Source of the DNA: Pseudomonas azadiae
Lineage (GTDB): Bacteria; Pseudomonadota; Gammaproteobacteria; Pseudomonadales; Pseudomonadaceae
DNA: 64,000 nucleotides
Direction: 5' to 3'
Assembly (NCBI RefSeq): GCF_019145355.1
Contig: NZ_JAHSTY010000001.1
Location: 3,348,001 to 3,412,000, forward strand
The notes under the pieces were generated by a model that searched no databases, was not told the DNA's origin, and was given only the letters and a program-made list of their open reading frames with translations. This document shows, piece after piece, positions 9,024 through 17,652 of the stretch. The position numbers and the translations under genes were made by a program. Position 1 is the first letter of the stretch; each line of letters begins with the position of its first letter.

Positions 9024-11243
9024 TCAGTACAAATCCACCGGATCCACATCCAGCGACCATCGCACCTGGCGGCCGCCGGGCATTTGCTCCAGAGCAAGTA
9101 ACCAGCTGCTTAATAGCCGATGCAACGGCGCGCGGGAGGTGGCTTGCAAGAGTAGCTGGGCACGATAACGCCCGGCGCGGCGTTCCATAGGCGCGGGCAC
9201 CGGGCCTAGCAGTTCGATGCCGGTCAGACCCAGTTCGCCAAGCAAACGTTCGGCGGCGCTGCACGCGTCATCCAGGAAACCTTCGGCCTGGCCTGGTTTG
9301 TGGGCTTCGGCGCGCAGCAGCGCCAGGTGGGAAAAAGGCGGCAGGCCGGCGGCGCGGCGTTCGCTCAGGGCCTGCTCGGCGAAGGCAAAGTAGCCTTGCT
9401 CTGTCAGCTGGATCAGCAGCGGGTGGTCGGCCAGGTGCGTCTGGATAATCACTCTGCCTGGCTCCTCGGCGCGGCCCGCGCGGCCGGCGACCTGCACGAT
9501 CAGTTGCGCCATGCGTTCGCTGGCGCGGAAGTCCCCGGAGAACAGCCCGCCGTCGGCATCCAGGATCGACACCAGGGTTACTCGTGGGAAGTGATGCCCT
9601 TTGGCAAGCATCTGCGTGCCGATCAAGATGCACGGCTGGCCTTTCTGGATGGTGGCGAACAACTGGTTCATCGCGTCCTTGCGCGAGGTGCTGTCGCGGT
9701 CGACCCGCAGCACCGGGAAGTCCGGGAACAGAATGCCCAGGCGCTCTTCGGCGCGTTCGGTCCCTGCGCCGACCGGTCGCAGGTCAACTTTGCCGCACTG
9801 CGGGCAGTGGCGTGGTACCCGCTCCACATGGCCGCAGTGATGGCAGCGCAGCTCGCCGTGGCGCTGATGCACGGTCATGCGCGCGTCACAGCGCTCGCAC
9901 TCGGACATCCAGCCGCAGTCGTGGCACAGCAGGGTCGGCGCAAAGCCCCTGCGGTTGAGGAACACCAGGACCTGTTGGCCGGCGGCAAGGGTCTGGCCGA
10001 TGGCTTGCTGCATCGGGCCGGAAATACCGCTGTCCAGCGGGCGGCTCTTGACGTCCAGACGCAGGAAGCGTGGCTGCTTGGCGCCGCCAGCGCGTTCGTT
10101 GAGGCGCAGCAGGCCGTAGCGGCCGGTGTAGGCGTTGTGCAAGCTCTCAAGGGACGGCGTGGCCGAGCCCAGCACAATCGGAATGTCTTCCTGGCGTGCG
10201 CGCACCAGCGCCAGGTCGCGGGCGTGGTAGCGCAGGCCTTCCTGTTGCTTGTAGGACCCGTCGTGCTCCTCGTCGATGATGATCAGCCCGGGGTTTTTCA
10301 TCGGCGTGAACAGTGCCGAGCGGGTGCCGATAATAATGTCGGCCTCGCCATCGCGCGCGGCCAGCCAGGATTCCAGGCGTTCGCGGTCGTTGACCGCCGA
10401 GTGCACCAACGCGATGCGCGCGTTGAAGCGTTGTTCGAAACGCGCCAGGGTTTGCGGGCCCAGGTTGATCTCGGGGATCAGCACCAGGGCTTGTTTGCCG
10501 GCCTGCAGGGTTTCGCGGATCAATTGCAAATAGACTTCGGTCTTGCCGCTGCCGGTGACGCCAGCCAGCAGGAAGGCGTGGAAACTGTCGAAGCCGGCGC
10601 GAATCGCCTCATAGGCGGCGCGTTGTTCGGGGTTCAGCGGCAATTCCGGCTGGGCCAGCCAATGTTCGTGGCGTGGGTCGGGGGCGTGCTTGCGGATTTC
10701 CACCTGCACCAGGCCCTTGGCCAGCAGCAGGTCAAGGCTGTCTTTGCTCAGCATCAGCTTGCTCAAGAGCTGATGCGCCACGCCGTGCGGGTGTTGGGCC
10801 AAGGTCGCCAGGGCTTCACGCTGGCGCGGCGCACGGGCGATGCGCGGGTCGTCGAGGCGTGCGCCGGGCACCGTCGACCAGAAGCGCTCCTGGCGTGCCT
10901 CGGCCAGCTCGCCCTGGCGCAACAGCACCGGCAGTGCCCAGCTCAAGGTATCGCCCAGGCTGTGCTGGTAATACTGCGCGGTCCACAGGCACAGCTTGAA
11001 CAGTGCGGGCGGCAGCGGCGGGGTGGCATCGAGCATGGCCAGGGCGGGCTTGAGTTTGTCCGCGGGCACTTCGCTATGGTCGGCGACTTCCACCAGGATG
11101 CCGATCATTTCCCTGCGCCCGAACGGCACGCGCACGCGCATGCCGGGCTGCAACTGCGCGCGCAGCACGCCGGCCGGGGCCCGGTAGTCGAACAGGCGGC
11201 GCAGGGGCGAGGGCAGGGCTAGGCGCAAAATGGCGTCGGGCAC
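9024..11243 (-). CDS. priA: Primosomal protein N' (replication restart helicase PriA)
   Basis: Superfamily 2 DNA helicase that reloads the replisome at stalled forks. It has Walker A GVTGSGKTEVY, the DEEH box (IDEEHDGSYKQ), and the eight-cysteine zinc-binding insert (CHDCG, CERC, CHHCG, CPQCG). The GTG at 11243 gives a 739-residue product starting MPDAILRLALP, the usual pseudomonad form; an in-frame ATG at 11255 would add four residues and has no better ribosome-binding site, so the exact start is open. It is divergent from rpmE, as in other Pseudomonas. Confidence 0.96.
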   Translation of the reverse strand: MPDAILRLALPSPLRRLFDYRAPAGVLRAQLQPGMRVRVPFGRREMIGILVEVADHSEVPADKLKPALAMLDATPPLPPALFKLCLWTAQYYQHSLGDTLSWALPVLLRQGELAEARQERFWSTVPGARLDDPRIARAPRQREALATLAQHPHGVAHQLLSKLMLSKDSLDLLLAKGLVQVEIRKHAPDPRHEHWLAQPELPLNPEQRAAYEAIRAGFDSFHAFLLAGVTGSGKTEVYLQLIRETLQAGKQALVLIPEINLGPQTLARFEQRFNARIALVHSAVNDRERLESWLAARDGEADIIIGTRSALFTPMKNPGLIIIDEEHDGSYKQQEGLRYHARDLALVRARQEDIPIVLGSATPSLESLHNAYTGRYGLLRLNERAGGAKQPRFLRLDVKSRPLDSGISGPMQQAIGQTLAAGQQVLVFLNRRGFAPTLLCHDCGWMSECERCDARMTVHQRHGELRCHHCGHVERVPRHCPQCGKVDLRPVGAGTERAEERLGILFPDFPVLRVDRDSTSRKDAMNQLFATIQKGQPCILIGTQMLAKGHHFPRVTLVSILDADGGLFSGDFRASERMAQLIVQVAGRAGRAEEPGRVIIQTHLADHPLLIQLTEQGYFAFAEQALSERRAAGLPPFSHLALLRAEAHKPGQAEGFLDDACSAAERLLGELGLTGIELLGPVPAPMERRAGRYRAQLLLQATSRAPLHRLLSSWLLALEQMPGGRQVRWSLDVDPVDLY

Positions 11244-11355
11244 ACGAAGTCTCATCTATAAAGGCAGGCGGTGGTGCAGGGGCGCGAGCCTAGCAGACCG
11301 GCGGTGGGGGTGTCCTGTCTGTGGTGTGGGAATGACGCTGTCGGGATACGGCGCA

Positions 11356-11454
11356 GTTCCTGTGGGAGCCGGGCTTGCGCGCGATGGCGGCGCATCAGTC
11401 GCCAGAGAGGTTGATGGCCCACCGCCATCGCGGGCAAGCCCGCTCCCACAGGAA
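11356..11454. repeat. REP doublet, type C
   Basis: Inverted arms GTGGGAGCCGGGCTTGCGCG and the complement of GGGAGCGGGCTTGCCCGCGA, with matching GGCGG/CCGCC next to the loop. It lies in the 362-base divergent gap between priA and rpmE, upstream of the rpmE promoter. Apart from it and that promoter I see nothing else in the gap. Confidence 0.88.
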
Positions 11455-11508
11455 CTATGGTGTGCCAAGATTTTCTGATGAAAGGAGGTCTTGGGCCGTC
11501 CCCGCCGC

Positions 11509-11536
11509 TTGCGCGTTTAAAAAGGTCTGGTAGAAT
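11509..11536 (+). promoter_or_regulatory. Putative sigma-70 promoter of rpmE
   Basis: TTGCGC, 16 bases, TAGAAT. The predicted start near 11543 leaves a leader of about 60 bases before rpmE. No Zur-like operator is evident, consistent with the cysteine-containing form of L31. Confidence 0.55.
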
Positions 11537-11605
11537 CCGCGGCCTAATTACGTGCGGTATTCGACAATAGTGTCGAGTGGCGGCACGCTAGCCCGAGGAA
11601 GTGCC

Positions 11606-11839
11606 ATGAAAGCCGATATCCATCCAGCGTACGAAACCATCGAAGTCACCTGCAGCTGCGGCAACAAGTTCGAAACCCGTTCGAACCTGTGCAAGCCACT
11701 GGGTACTGACGTATGCAACGAGTGCCACCCGTTCTACACCGGTAAGCAGAAAACTCTGGACACCGGCGGCCGTGTACAGCGCTTCGCAGATCGCTTTGGT
11801 GCTTTCGGCAAGAAGCCTGCTGCTACTCCAGCAGAGTAA
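11606..11839 (+). CDS. rpmE: 50S ribosomal protein L31 (zinc-binding type)
   Basis: Small protein of the large ribosomal subunit. It is 77 residues long and has the zinc ligands Cys16, Cys18, Cys37 and Cys40 of the C+ type. The ATG at 11606 is preceded by GAGGAA with a spacing of five bases. It is transcribed from a putative sigma-70 promoter at 11509-11536 and followed at once by two hairpins with U-tracts. Those hairpins overlap the start of the next gene. Confidence 0.97.
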   Translation: MKADIHPAYETIEVTCSCGNKFETRSNLCKPLGTDVCNECHPFYTGKQKTLDTGGRVQRFADRFGAFGKKPAATPAE

Positions 11840-11844
11840 GGCTC

Positions 11845-11863
11845 AAAAGCCTTATGGGCTTTT
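11845..11863 (+). terminator. First terminator-like hairpin after rpmE
   Basis: AAAAGCC, a five-base loop TTATG, GGCTTTT: a perfect seven-pair stem six bases after the rpmE stop. The loop contains the proposed ATG (11854) of the following nuclease gene. Confidence 0.55.
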
Positions 11864-12660
11864 GCCAGCTGTTGAAAAAGGCGTCCCTTGCGGGCGCCTT
11901 TTTTATGCCTGGGATTTGGCTGGCGACCGCCCACGCCGAGGTGTTTTGCCCGGCGCCGGCGTCCGTGGCCCGCGTCGAGGTTCAGCGCGTGGTGGATGGC
12001 GACACGCTGCGCCTGAAGGATGGCCGCGGTGTGCGGATGATCGGCCTCAACGCCCCGGAGACCGGCAAGCGAGGCCGTCCTGACGAGCCCTACGCCATCG
12101 CTGCCCGCCAGCGTCTGCAGGTATTGGTGGATGCCAGCGATGGTCGCGTCGGCCTGGTGCCTGGGCGCGAGAGCAAGGACCGCTACGGCCGCACGCTGGC
12201 CCACCTTTACGCTGCCAACGGTGAAAACCTCGAAGCGCAACTGCTCGCTGAAGGCCTTGGTTATCAGGTGGGCGTCGCGCCCAATGTCGACCTCGTCGCC
12301 TGCCAGCAGGCCGCTGAAAACAGCGCCCGGCACGCACGGTTGGGCCTCTGGCGGCAATCCCCGGTGCAGGACGCGGCGCAACTCAACCAGTCCGGCTTCG
12401 CCCTGGTCAGCGGCCGTGTGAGCAAGATCGAACGCAACCGAGGTGGCATCTGGATCCAACTGCAGGGCGCACTGGTATTACGCATTGCGCCCGACCTCGT
12501 CCGCCAATTCGACTCCGCACTGCTCAATGGTCTGCCAGGCAAGACAATCGAAGCACGCGGCTGGGTGCAGGACCGCGCCCGGCGTGGCGGCCGGAAAAGC
12601 GATCAGGCGCGTTGGTTGCTGCCGTTGACCGACCCCGGCATGCTCAAATCGACTGATTGA
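11854..12660 (+). CDS. Secreted thermonuclease (SNase)-family protein
   Basis: A staphylococcal-nuclease-fold protein of 268 residues. The N-terminus has two lysines, a hydrophobic stretch and a signal-peptidase-like site (ATAHA before EVF), so it is probably exported to the periplasm. The SNase core spans about residues 35-160, with VVDGDTLRLKDG, RMIGLNAPETG and DRYGRTLAHLY, which carry the family's metal-binding and catalytic acidic and arginine positions. The C-terminal 100 residues resemble no domain I recognise. The ATG at 11854 has only a poor ribosome-binding site and lies in a terminator loop; the next ATG (11905) would remove most of the signal peptide. Expression probably depends on read-through of the rpmE terminators or an unseen promoter. 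Confidence 0.85.
   Translation: MGFCQLLKKASLAGAFFMPGIWLATAHAEVFCPAPASVARVEVQRVVDGDTLRLKDGRGVRMIGLNAPETGKRGRPDEPYAIAARQRLQVLVDASDGRVGLVPGRESKDRYGRTLAHLYAANGENLEAQLLAEGLGYQVGVAPNVDLVACQQAAENSARHARLGLWRQSPVQDAAQLNQSGFALVSGRVSKIERNRGGIWIQLQGALVLRIAPDLVRQFDSALLNGLPGKTIEARGWVQDRARRGGRKSDQARWLLPLTDPGMLKSTD
11875..11904 (+). terminator. Intrinsic terminator of rpmE, inside the nuclease signal-peptide codons
   Basis: AAGGCG-T-CCC pairs with GGGCGCCTT around a TTGC loop (one bulged base), followed by an uninterrupted run of T. This is a strong Rho-independent terminator. It lies at codons 8-17 of the downstream nuclease, where it encodes KKASLAGAFF of the signal peptide. Confidence 0.85.
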
Positions 12661-12750
12661 TAAAAAATTGTAGACATTTTTTTATTTGATTGTGAACAGT
12701 TGAGCCCTTGTATCCCGTGGCCTTAGACCAAAGTACGGCTCTTTGGGGCC

Positions 12751-12779
12751 TTGACACCTGTGACTGCCCAGTCTTGTAG
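12751..12779 (+). promoter_or_regulatory. Putative sigma-70 promoter of maeB
   Basis: A perfect -35 TTGACA, 17 bases, then a weaker -10 TTGTAG, about 60 bases before the maeB ATG. Just upstream is an imperfect dyad (CCAAAG at 12728, CTTTGG at 12741) that could be an operator. The 90 bases after the nuclease stop are A/T-rich. Confidence 0.55.
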
Positions 12780-12841
12780 GGACTTTGCGACACGCGTATC
12801 CTCGGCGGTCCGTCGACCAACAGTAAAAGCGGAATGCCGAT

Positions 12842-14110
12842 ATGTCTGATTTGAAAACTGCCGCTCTCGAATATCATGCCCATCCTCGTCCAGGAAAGCT
12901 GAGTGTAGAGCTCACCAAGGCCACTGCCACCGCCCGCGACCTGTCGCTGGCCTACAGCCCTGGTGTTGCCGAGCCCGTACGTGAAATCGCCCGCGACCCC
13001 GAACTGGCGTACAAGTACACCGGCAAAGGCAACCTGGTTGCAGTGATTTCCGATGGCACCGCGATCCTGGGCCTGGGTAACCTCGGTCCATTGGCCTCCA
13101 AGCCGGTCATGGAAGGTAAAGGCGTGCTGTTCAAGCGCTTCGCCGGCATCGACGTTTTCGACATCGAAGTCGACTCCGAAAGCCCGCAGGCCTTCATCGA
13201 CACGGTCAAACGCATTTCCATCACCTTCGGTGGCATCAACCTGGAAGACATCAAGGCACCTGAGTGCTTCGAGATCGAAAAGGCCCTGATCGAACAGTGC
13301 GACATTCCGGTATTCCACGATGACCAGCACGGCACCGCGATCGTTACCGCGGCCGGCATGATCAACGCCCTGGAAATCGCCGGCAAGACCCTGGCTGACG
13401 CCAAGATCGTCTGCCTGGGCGCTGGCGCCGCGGCCATCTCCTGCATGAAGCTGATCGTGAGCATGGGCGCGAAGCTGGAAAACATCTACATGGTCGACAG
13501 CAAGGGCGTGATCCAGTCCGAGCGTACCGACTTGAACCAGTACAAGGCGATGTTTGCCCACCCGTCGTCCAAGCGCACCCTGGCTGATGCACTTGACGGT
13601 GCGGACGTGTTCGTCGGCCTGTCCGGCCCGAACCTGCTGAGCGCCGAAGGCCTCAAGTCCATGGCGGCCAACCCGATCGTGTTCGCCTGCTCCAACCCGG
13701 ACCCGGAGATCTCGCCGGAACTGGCGCACGCCACGCGCAACGACGTGATCATGGCCACTGGCCGTTCGGACTACCCGAACCAGGTCAACAATGTGCTGGG
13801 CTTCCCGTTCATCTTCCGTGGCGCCCTGGACGTTCGCGCCAAGCGCATCAACGAAGAGATGAAAGTAGCGGCCGCCAACGCCCTGCGTGAACTGGCCAAG
13901 CTGCCGGTGCCACAGGACGTGTGCGATGCCTACGGTGGTGCCAAGCTGGAATTTGGTCGTGAGTACATCATTCCCAAGCCGATGGATAAGCGCCTGATCA
14001 CCCTGATCTCCGATGCCGTGGCCAAAGCCGCCATCGAGACGGGCGTGGCCACCCTGCCGTATCCGAAGAACTACCCGCTGCAAAGCGTGGATGATGTGTT
14101 CAACGGCTAA
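12842..14110 (+). CDS. maeB: NAD(P)-dependent malic enzyme (short form)
   Basis: Decarboxylates malate to pyruvate with reduction of NAD(P), linking the TCA cycle to gluconeogenesis and NADPH supply. The 422-residue protein has LAYSPGVAEP, the metal-binding DDQHGTAIV region and a Rossmann nucleotide loop GAGAAAIS. It lacks the C-terminal phosphotransacetylase-like domain of the roughly 750-residue MaeB of enteric bacteria, which is normal for this pseudomonad gene. The gene stands alone with its own promoter and a strong terminator. Confidence 0.93.
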   Translation: MSDLKTAALEYHAHPRPGKLSVELTKATATARDLSLAYSPGVAEPVREIARDPELAYKYTGKGNLVAVISDGTAILGLGNLGPLASKPVMEGKGVLFKRFAGIDVFDIEVDSESPQAFIDTVKRISITFGGINLEDIKAPECFEIEKALIEQCDIPVFHDDQHGTAIVTAAGMINALEIAGKTLADAKIVCLGAGAAAISCMKLIVSMGAKLENIYMVDSKGVIQSERTDLNQYKAMFAHPSSKRTLADALDGADVFVGLSGPNLLSAEGLKSMAANPIVFACSNPDPEISPELAHATRNDVIMATGRSDYPNQVNNVLGFPFIFRGALDVRAKRINEEMKVAAANALRELAKLPVPQDVCDAYGGAKLEFGREYIIPKPMDKRLITLISDAVAKAAIETGVATLPYPKNYPLQSVDDVFNG

Positions 14111-14130
14111 GCCTGCGTAGCGCACCCACA

Positions 14131-14164
14131 AAAAAGCCCCGGCTCTCGCGAGTCGGGGCTTTTT
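14131..14164 (+). terminator. Intrinsic terminator of maeB
   Basis: AGCCCCG pairs with CGGGGCT, with flanking A and T runs; the loop region also contains a self-complementary CTCGCGAG. The A and T runs make it bidirectional, so it may also stop transcripts leaving mrcA on the other strand. Confidence 0.88.
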
Positions 14165-14196
14165 GTTGGCTGTTAATTCAGGGCTTGTGAAGATCA

Positions 14197-14290
14197 AAAT
14201 GTGGGAGCGGGCTTGCTCGCGAATGCGGTGGGACAGTCACCAGATTTATTGACTGATATCCCGCATTCGCGAGCAAGCCCGCTCCCACAT
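14197..14290. repeat. REP doublet, type A
   Basis: Inverted arms with GGGAGCGGGCTTGCTCGCGA and its complement, between the convergent maeB and mrcA genes. No REP follows for the next 15.8 kb. Confidence 0.9.
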
Positions 14291-14317
14291 GGGGTCTGTG
14301 TTGGGACCCAGATTGCG

Positions 14318-16780
14318 TCAGAACAGGTCGATCGGCGCCGCCTCATCCGCCGGCAGCGGGCTGCCCGGCGCAACACCATTGCCCAACTCGTTGACCGACG
14401 GCGGTGTGTCTTCGCTCTTGAACAGCTCGAAGTACGCATTCGGCGTGCTGGGCGAGGCCGCGCGGCCACTGATCGGGTCGATGCGCAGGCTGAGGATGCC
14501 TTCCGGCTCCGGTTGGGTGTGCAGTGGTTTGTCCTTCAAGGCAGCGCCCATGTAGCTCATCCAGATCGGCAGCGCGACGGTGCCACCAAATTCGCGGCGG
14601 CCCAGGCTTTCCGGTTGGTCGTAGCCGGTCCATACGGTTGTCACATAGTCGGCGTTGTAGCCAGAGAACCAGGCATCCTTGGATTCGTTGGTGGTACCGG
14701 TCTTGCCGGCGATATCCGCGCGGCCAAGGGCCATAGCGCGGCGACCGGTGCCCTTCTTGATCACGTCTTCAAGGATGCTGTTGAGGATGTAGGTGGTACG
14801 GCCATCCACGATGCGCTCGGCCACGGCGGGCGTCTGTGATTCAGTAGCGGCAGCGTTGGCGGCCGGCGCAGCGCCCGGGTTTGGCTCGATGGTGATGCCG
14901 CCATTGCTCGGTGCCGCCAGGCCGTCGGTTGCCGCCACACCGTTGACCACGTCACCCGGCACGCGTGGCGGGTTGGCGGTGAACAGGGTGTCGCCGTTGC
15001 GGCTTTCGATCTTGTCGATCAGGTACGGCGCGATCTTGTAGCCGCCGTTGGCAAAGGTGCTCCAGCCGGTGGCGATTTCCATCGGCGTGAGTGTCGCGGT
15101 GCCCAGCGCCAGGGACAGGTTTGGCGGCAGGTCCGACTTGGCGAAGCCAAAGCGCGTCATGTAATCGATGGTCTTGCCCACGCCCATCGCCTGCAGCAGG
15201 CGGATCGACACCAGGTTGCGCGACTTGTACAGCGCCTCGCGGATGCGGATCGGGCCGAGGAAGGTATTGGTGTCGTTCTTCGGACGCCAGACCTTGTCCA
15301 GGTACTCGTCGACAAACACGATCGGTGCATCGTTGACCAGGCTGGCGGCGGTGTAGCCGTTATCCAGCGCGGCGCTGTAAATGAACGGCTTGAAGCTCGA
15401 CCCGGGCTGGCGCTTGGCCTGGATGGCACGGTTGTAGTTGCTTTGCTCGAACGCGAAACCGCCGACCAACGCGCGAATGGCACCGTTCTGCGGGTCCAGG
15501 GACACCAGGGCGCCCTGAGCCAACGGTACCTGGCTGAATTTGAGGCTGTCATCCTTCTGGCGTTGCACGCGGACCAAGTCACCCACCTGCGCCACGTCCG
15601 ATGGCTGCTTGGGCATCGGGCCCATGCTGTTGGTGTTCAGGAACGGGCGTGCCCATTTCATGCTGTCCCACGCCACATGGGCTTCACCGGTGCGGGTCAG
15701 CACCTGCAGGCCGTCTTTCTGAACCTGGGTGACGATGGCCGGCTCCAGGCCGCTGATCGTGCGTTGCTTGCCCAGCTCGGTGGTCCAGGCGCTCAGGGTC
15801 TTGCCCGGCAGGCGCGATTCAGGGCCGCGGTAGCCGTGGCGCTGGTCGTAAGTGATCAGGCCGGAATGCACCGCCTCGTTGGCGATTTCCTGCAGGTCGC
15901 TGGGCACGGTGGTGGTGACACGAAAGCCCTCGGTGTACGCCTCGCTGCCGTAGCGGCCGACCATCTCGGCGCGCGCCATTTCAGCGATGTAGGGGGCGTT
16001 CACTTCCGGCGTCGGTACGTGGTAGCTGGCGTTCAGCGGTTCGGCAACGGCGCTTTCGTAAGCGGCCTGGTCGATCTTGCCCAGCTTGTACATGCGCCCC
16101 AGGATCCAGTCGCGGCGTTCTTTGCTGCGTGCCGGGTTGGCCAGCGGGTTGAAGCGTGAAGGGGCCTTGGGCAGGCCGGCAATCATGGCCATTTGCGCCA
16201 GGCTGGCGTCGCGAATGGACTTGCCATAGTAGACCTGTGACGCCGCTTCGATCCCGTAGGCGCGGTTGCCCAGGTAGATCTTGTTGACGTACAGCTCGAG
16301 GATTTCGTCCTTGGTCAACTGGCGTTCGATCTGCAGCGCCAGGAGGATCTCGGTGGCCTTGCGTGAAAAACTGCGCTCGCTGGTGAGAAAGAAGTTCTTC
16401 GCCACCTGCATGGTGATGGTGCTGCCGCCGGATTGAATGTGTCCGCTTTTTACCAATTGTGTGGCCGCACGCACCAGGCTGCTGGGATCGACGCCATAGT
16501 GGTTGGCAAAATTATCGTCTTCGGCCGAGAGCAGGGCGCTGATGAAATTGGGTGGAATGTCGGCAAAACGGATCGGTGTGCGGCGCATTTCGCCGAACTC
16601 CGCGATCAGTTTTTCATCGCTGCTGTAGACCCGCAAAGGAATCTGCAACTGGATACTTCTAAGGGCCTCTACGGAGGGCAAACCCGGACTAAGGTAGAGG
16701 TAGGCCCCGCTGAACACGAGCAGCAGCCCGCAAACGATGGCGACAATGGAGTACCCGAAAAACTTCAGCAGACGAATCAA
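14318..16780 (-). CDS. mrcA: Penicillin-binding protein 1A (bifunctional peptidoglycan synthase)
   Basis: Inner-membrane class A PBP with glycosyltransferase and transpeptidase activities for peptidoglycan synthesis. It has 820 residues, an N-terminal membrane anchor (about residues 8-30), a GT51 domain with the catalytic AEDDNF motif, an inserted OB-like region, and a transpeptidase domain with SSFKPF (nucleophile Ser), the SRN triad (YKSRNL) and GKTGTT. The start is TTG at 16780, as no ATG exists before the GT domain. It is divergent from pilM, the usual arrangement in pseudomonads, where the gene is also called ponA. Confidence 0.95.
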   Translation of the reverse strand: MIRLLKFFGYSIVAIVCGLLLVFSGAYLYLSPGLPSVEALRSIQLQIPLRVYSSDEKLIAEFGEMRRTPIRFADIPPNFISALLSAEDDNFANHYGVDPSSLVRAATQLVKSGHIQSGGSTITMQVAKNFFLTSERSFSRKATEILLALQIERQLTKDEILELYVNKIYLGNRAYGIEAASQVYYGKSIRDASLAQMAMIAGLPKAPSRFNPLANPARSKERRDWILGRMYKLGKIDQAAYESAVAEPLNASYHVPTPEVNAPYIAEMARAEMVGRYGSEAYTEGFRVTTTVPSDLQEIANEAVHSGLITYDQRHGYRGPESRLPGKTLSAWTTELGKQRTISGLEPAIVTQVQKDGLQVLTRTGEAHVAWDSMKWARPFLNTNSMGPMPKQPSDVAQVGDLVRVQRQKDDSLKFSQVPLAQGALVSLDPQNGAIRALVGGFAFEQSNYNRAIQAKRQPGSSFKPFIYSAALDNGYTAASLVNDAPIVFVDEYLDKVWRPKNDTNTFLGPIRIREALYKSRNLVSIRLLQAMGVGKTIDYMTRFGFAKSDLPPNLSLALGTATLTPMEIATGWSTFANGGYKIAPYLIDKIESRNGDTLFTANPPRVPGDVVNGVAATDGLAAPSNGGITIEPNPGAAPAANAAATESQTPAVAERIVDGRTTYILNSILEDVIKKGTGRRAMALGRADIAGKTGTTNESKDAWFSGYNADYVTTVWTGYDQPESLGRREFGGTVALPIWMSYMGAALKDKPLHTQPEPEGILSLRIDPISGRAASPSTPNAYFELFKSEDTPPSVNELGNGVAPGSPLPADEAAPIDLF

Positions 16781-16998
16781 GGCTTTTGGATTTCCAGAGA
16801 AAAGAATGGGTTAGGCGTCGGGGCGTGCATGGCAAACGATGGATCGACCCGAGCTGCAGATTAAAAGCGGGAAAAAGCGCTGGGCATTAAAGCATTTTTC
16901 AACTTCGGGCGTCATGGGCGCCTGCTCAACAAGTCGACCGAATGCATGGCACGCAGCGGCAATCAGGCGGTATGACCGACAAAGTTTTAGGGAGTTTT

Positions 16999-17652
16999 AT
17001 GGGAAAGGGATTTTTCACCCGAAAAGCCGACACCCTGCTGGGCGTCGACATCAATGACACGATTATCCGGCTCGTCGAGCTGGGCCGTTCAGGCTCTGGT
17101 TATAACATCCAGGGTTATGTCACCCAGGCGTTGCCCAGCCGCGCAGTGGTCGACGGCACATTCCTTGATCTCGAAAGCGTTGGGCGTACGCTACGCAGTG
17201 CCTTGGAGCGGTTTTCGACATCGGTCCGTGGCGCTGCCGCTGCCGTGGCCGGGCCCTCGGTGATCACGCGGATGATCGAGATGGAGGCGGGTCTCACTGA
17301 CGAAGAGATGGCCTGGATGATCCAGGTGGAGGCAGACCAATACGTTCCGTATCCGCTCGATGAAGTGGCCCTCGACTTTCAAGTGCGCGGGCCGGCGGCA
17401 CTCGACCCAGGCCGTGTCGAGGTACTGCTCGCCGCGTGCCTGAAAGAACAGGTGGAGGCCCGCGAGGCGGTTCTGGCCCTGGCCGGGCTGGTGCCGAAGG
17501 TGGTTGATGTCGAAGCGTTTGCATTGGCGCGCGCTTGCGGTCAGGATTTCGCCAGCTTCACGCCGAGCCATCGAGTCGATGGTGCACAATGGGCCGTGGA
17601 TGCCCAAGGGATGGGAATTGCTTGCGGGCTGGCCCTGAGGAGTTTCGCTTGA
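16999..17652 (+). CDS. pilM: PilM-like protein with a large internal deletion
   Basis: PilM is the cytoplasmic actin-fold member of the type IV pilus alignment complex and binds the N-terminus of PilN. This product has only 217 residues; the family normally has about 350. Residues 1-190 or so follow PilM closely (LLGVDINDTIIRLVEL, IEADQYVPYPLDEVALDF-like, VPKVVDVEAFAL), and the last residues (IACGLALRSF) match the normal C-terminus. So the middle of the C-terminal half, including most of the second actin subdomain, is missing in frame; it is not a simple 3' truncation. The ATG at 16999 follows GGGAG. The gene overlaps pilN by four bases. Confidence 0.85.
   Translation: MGKGFFTRKADTLLGVDINDTIIRLVELGRSGSGYNIQGYVTQALPSRAVVDGTFLDLESVGRTLRSALERFSTSVRGAAAAVAGPSVITRMIEMEAGLTDEEMAWMIQVEADQYVPYPLDEVALDFQVRGPAALDPGRVEVLLAACLKEQVEAREAVLALAGLVPKVVDVEAFALARACGQDFASFTPSHRVDGAQWAVDAQGMGIACGLALRSFA

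Noticed and set aside
9300..11222. Plus-strand open frame of 640 codons opposite priA
   Set aside because: Codon-phase shadow of priA, whose helicase and zinc motifs are unambiguous.
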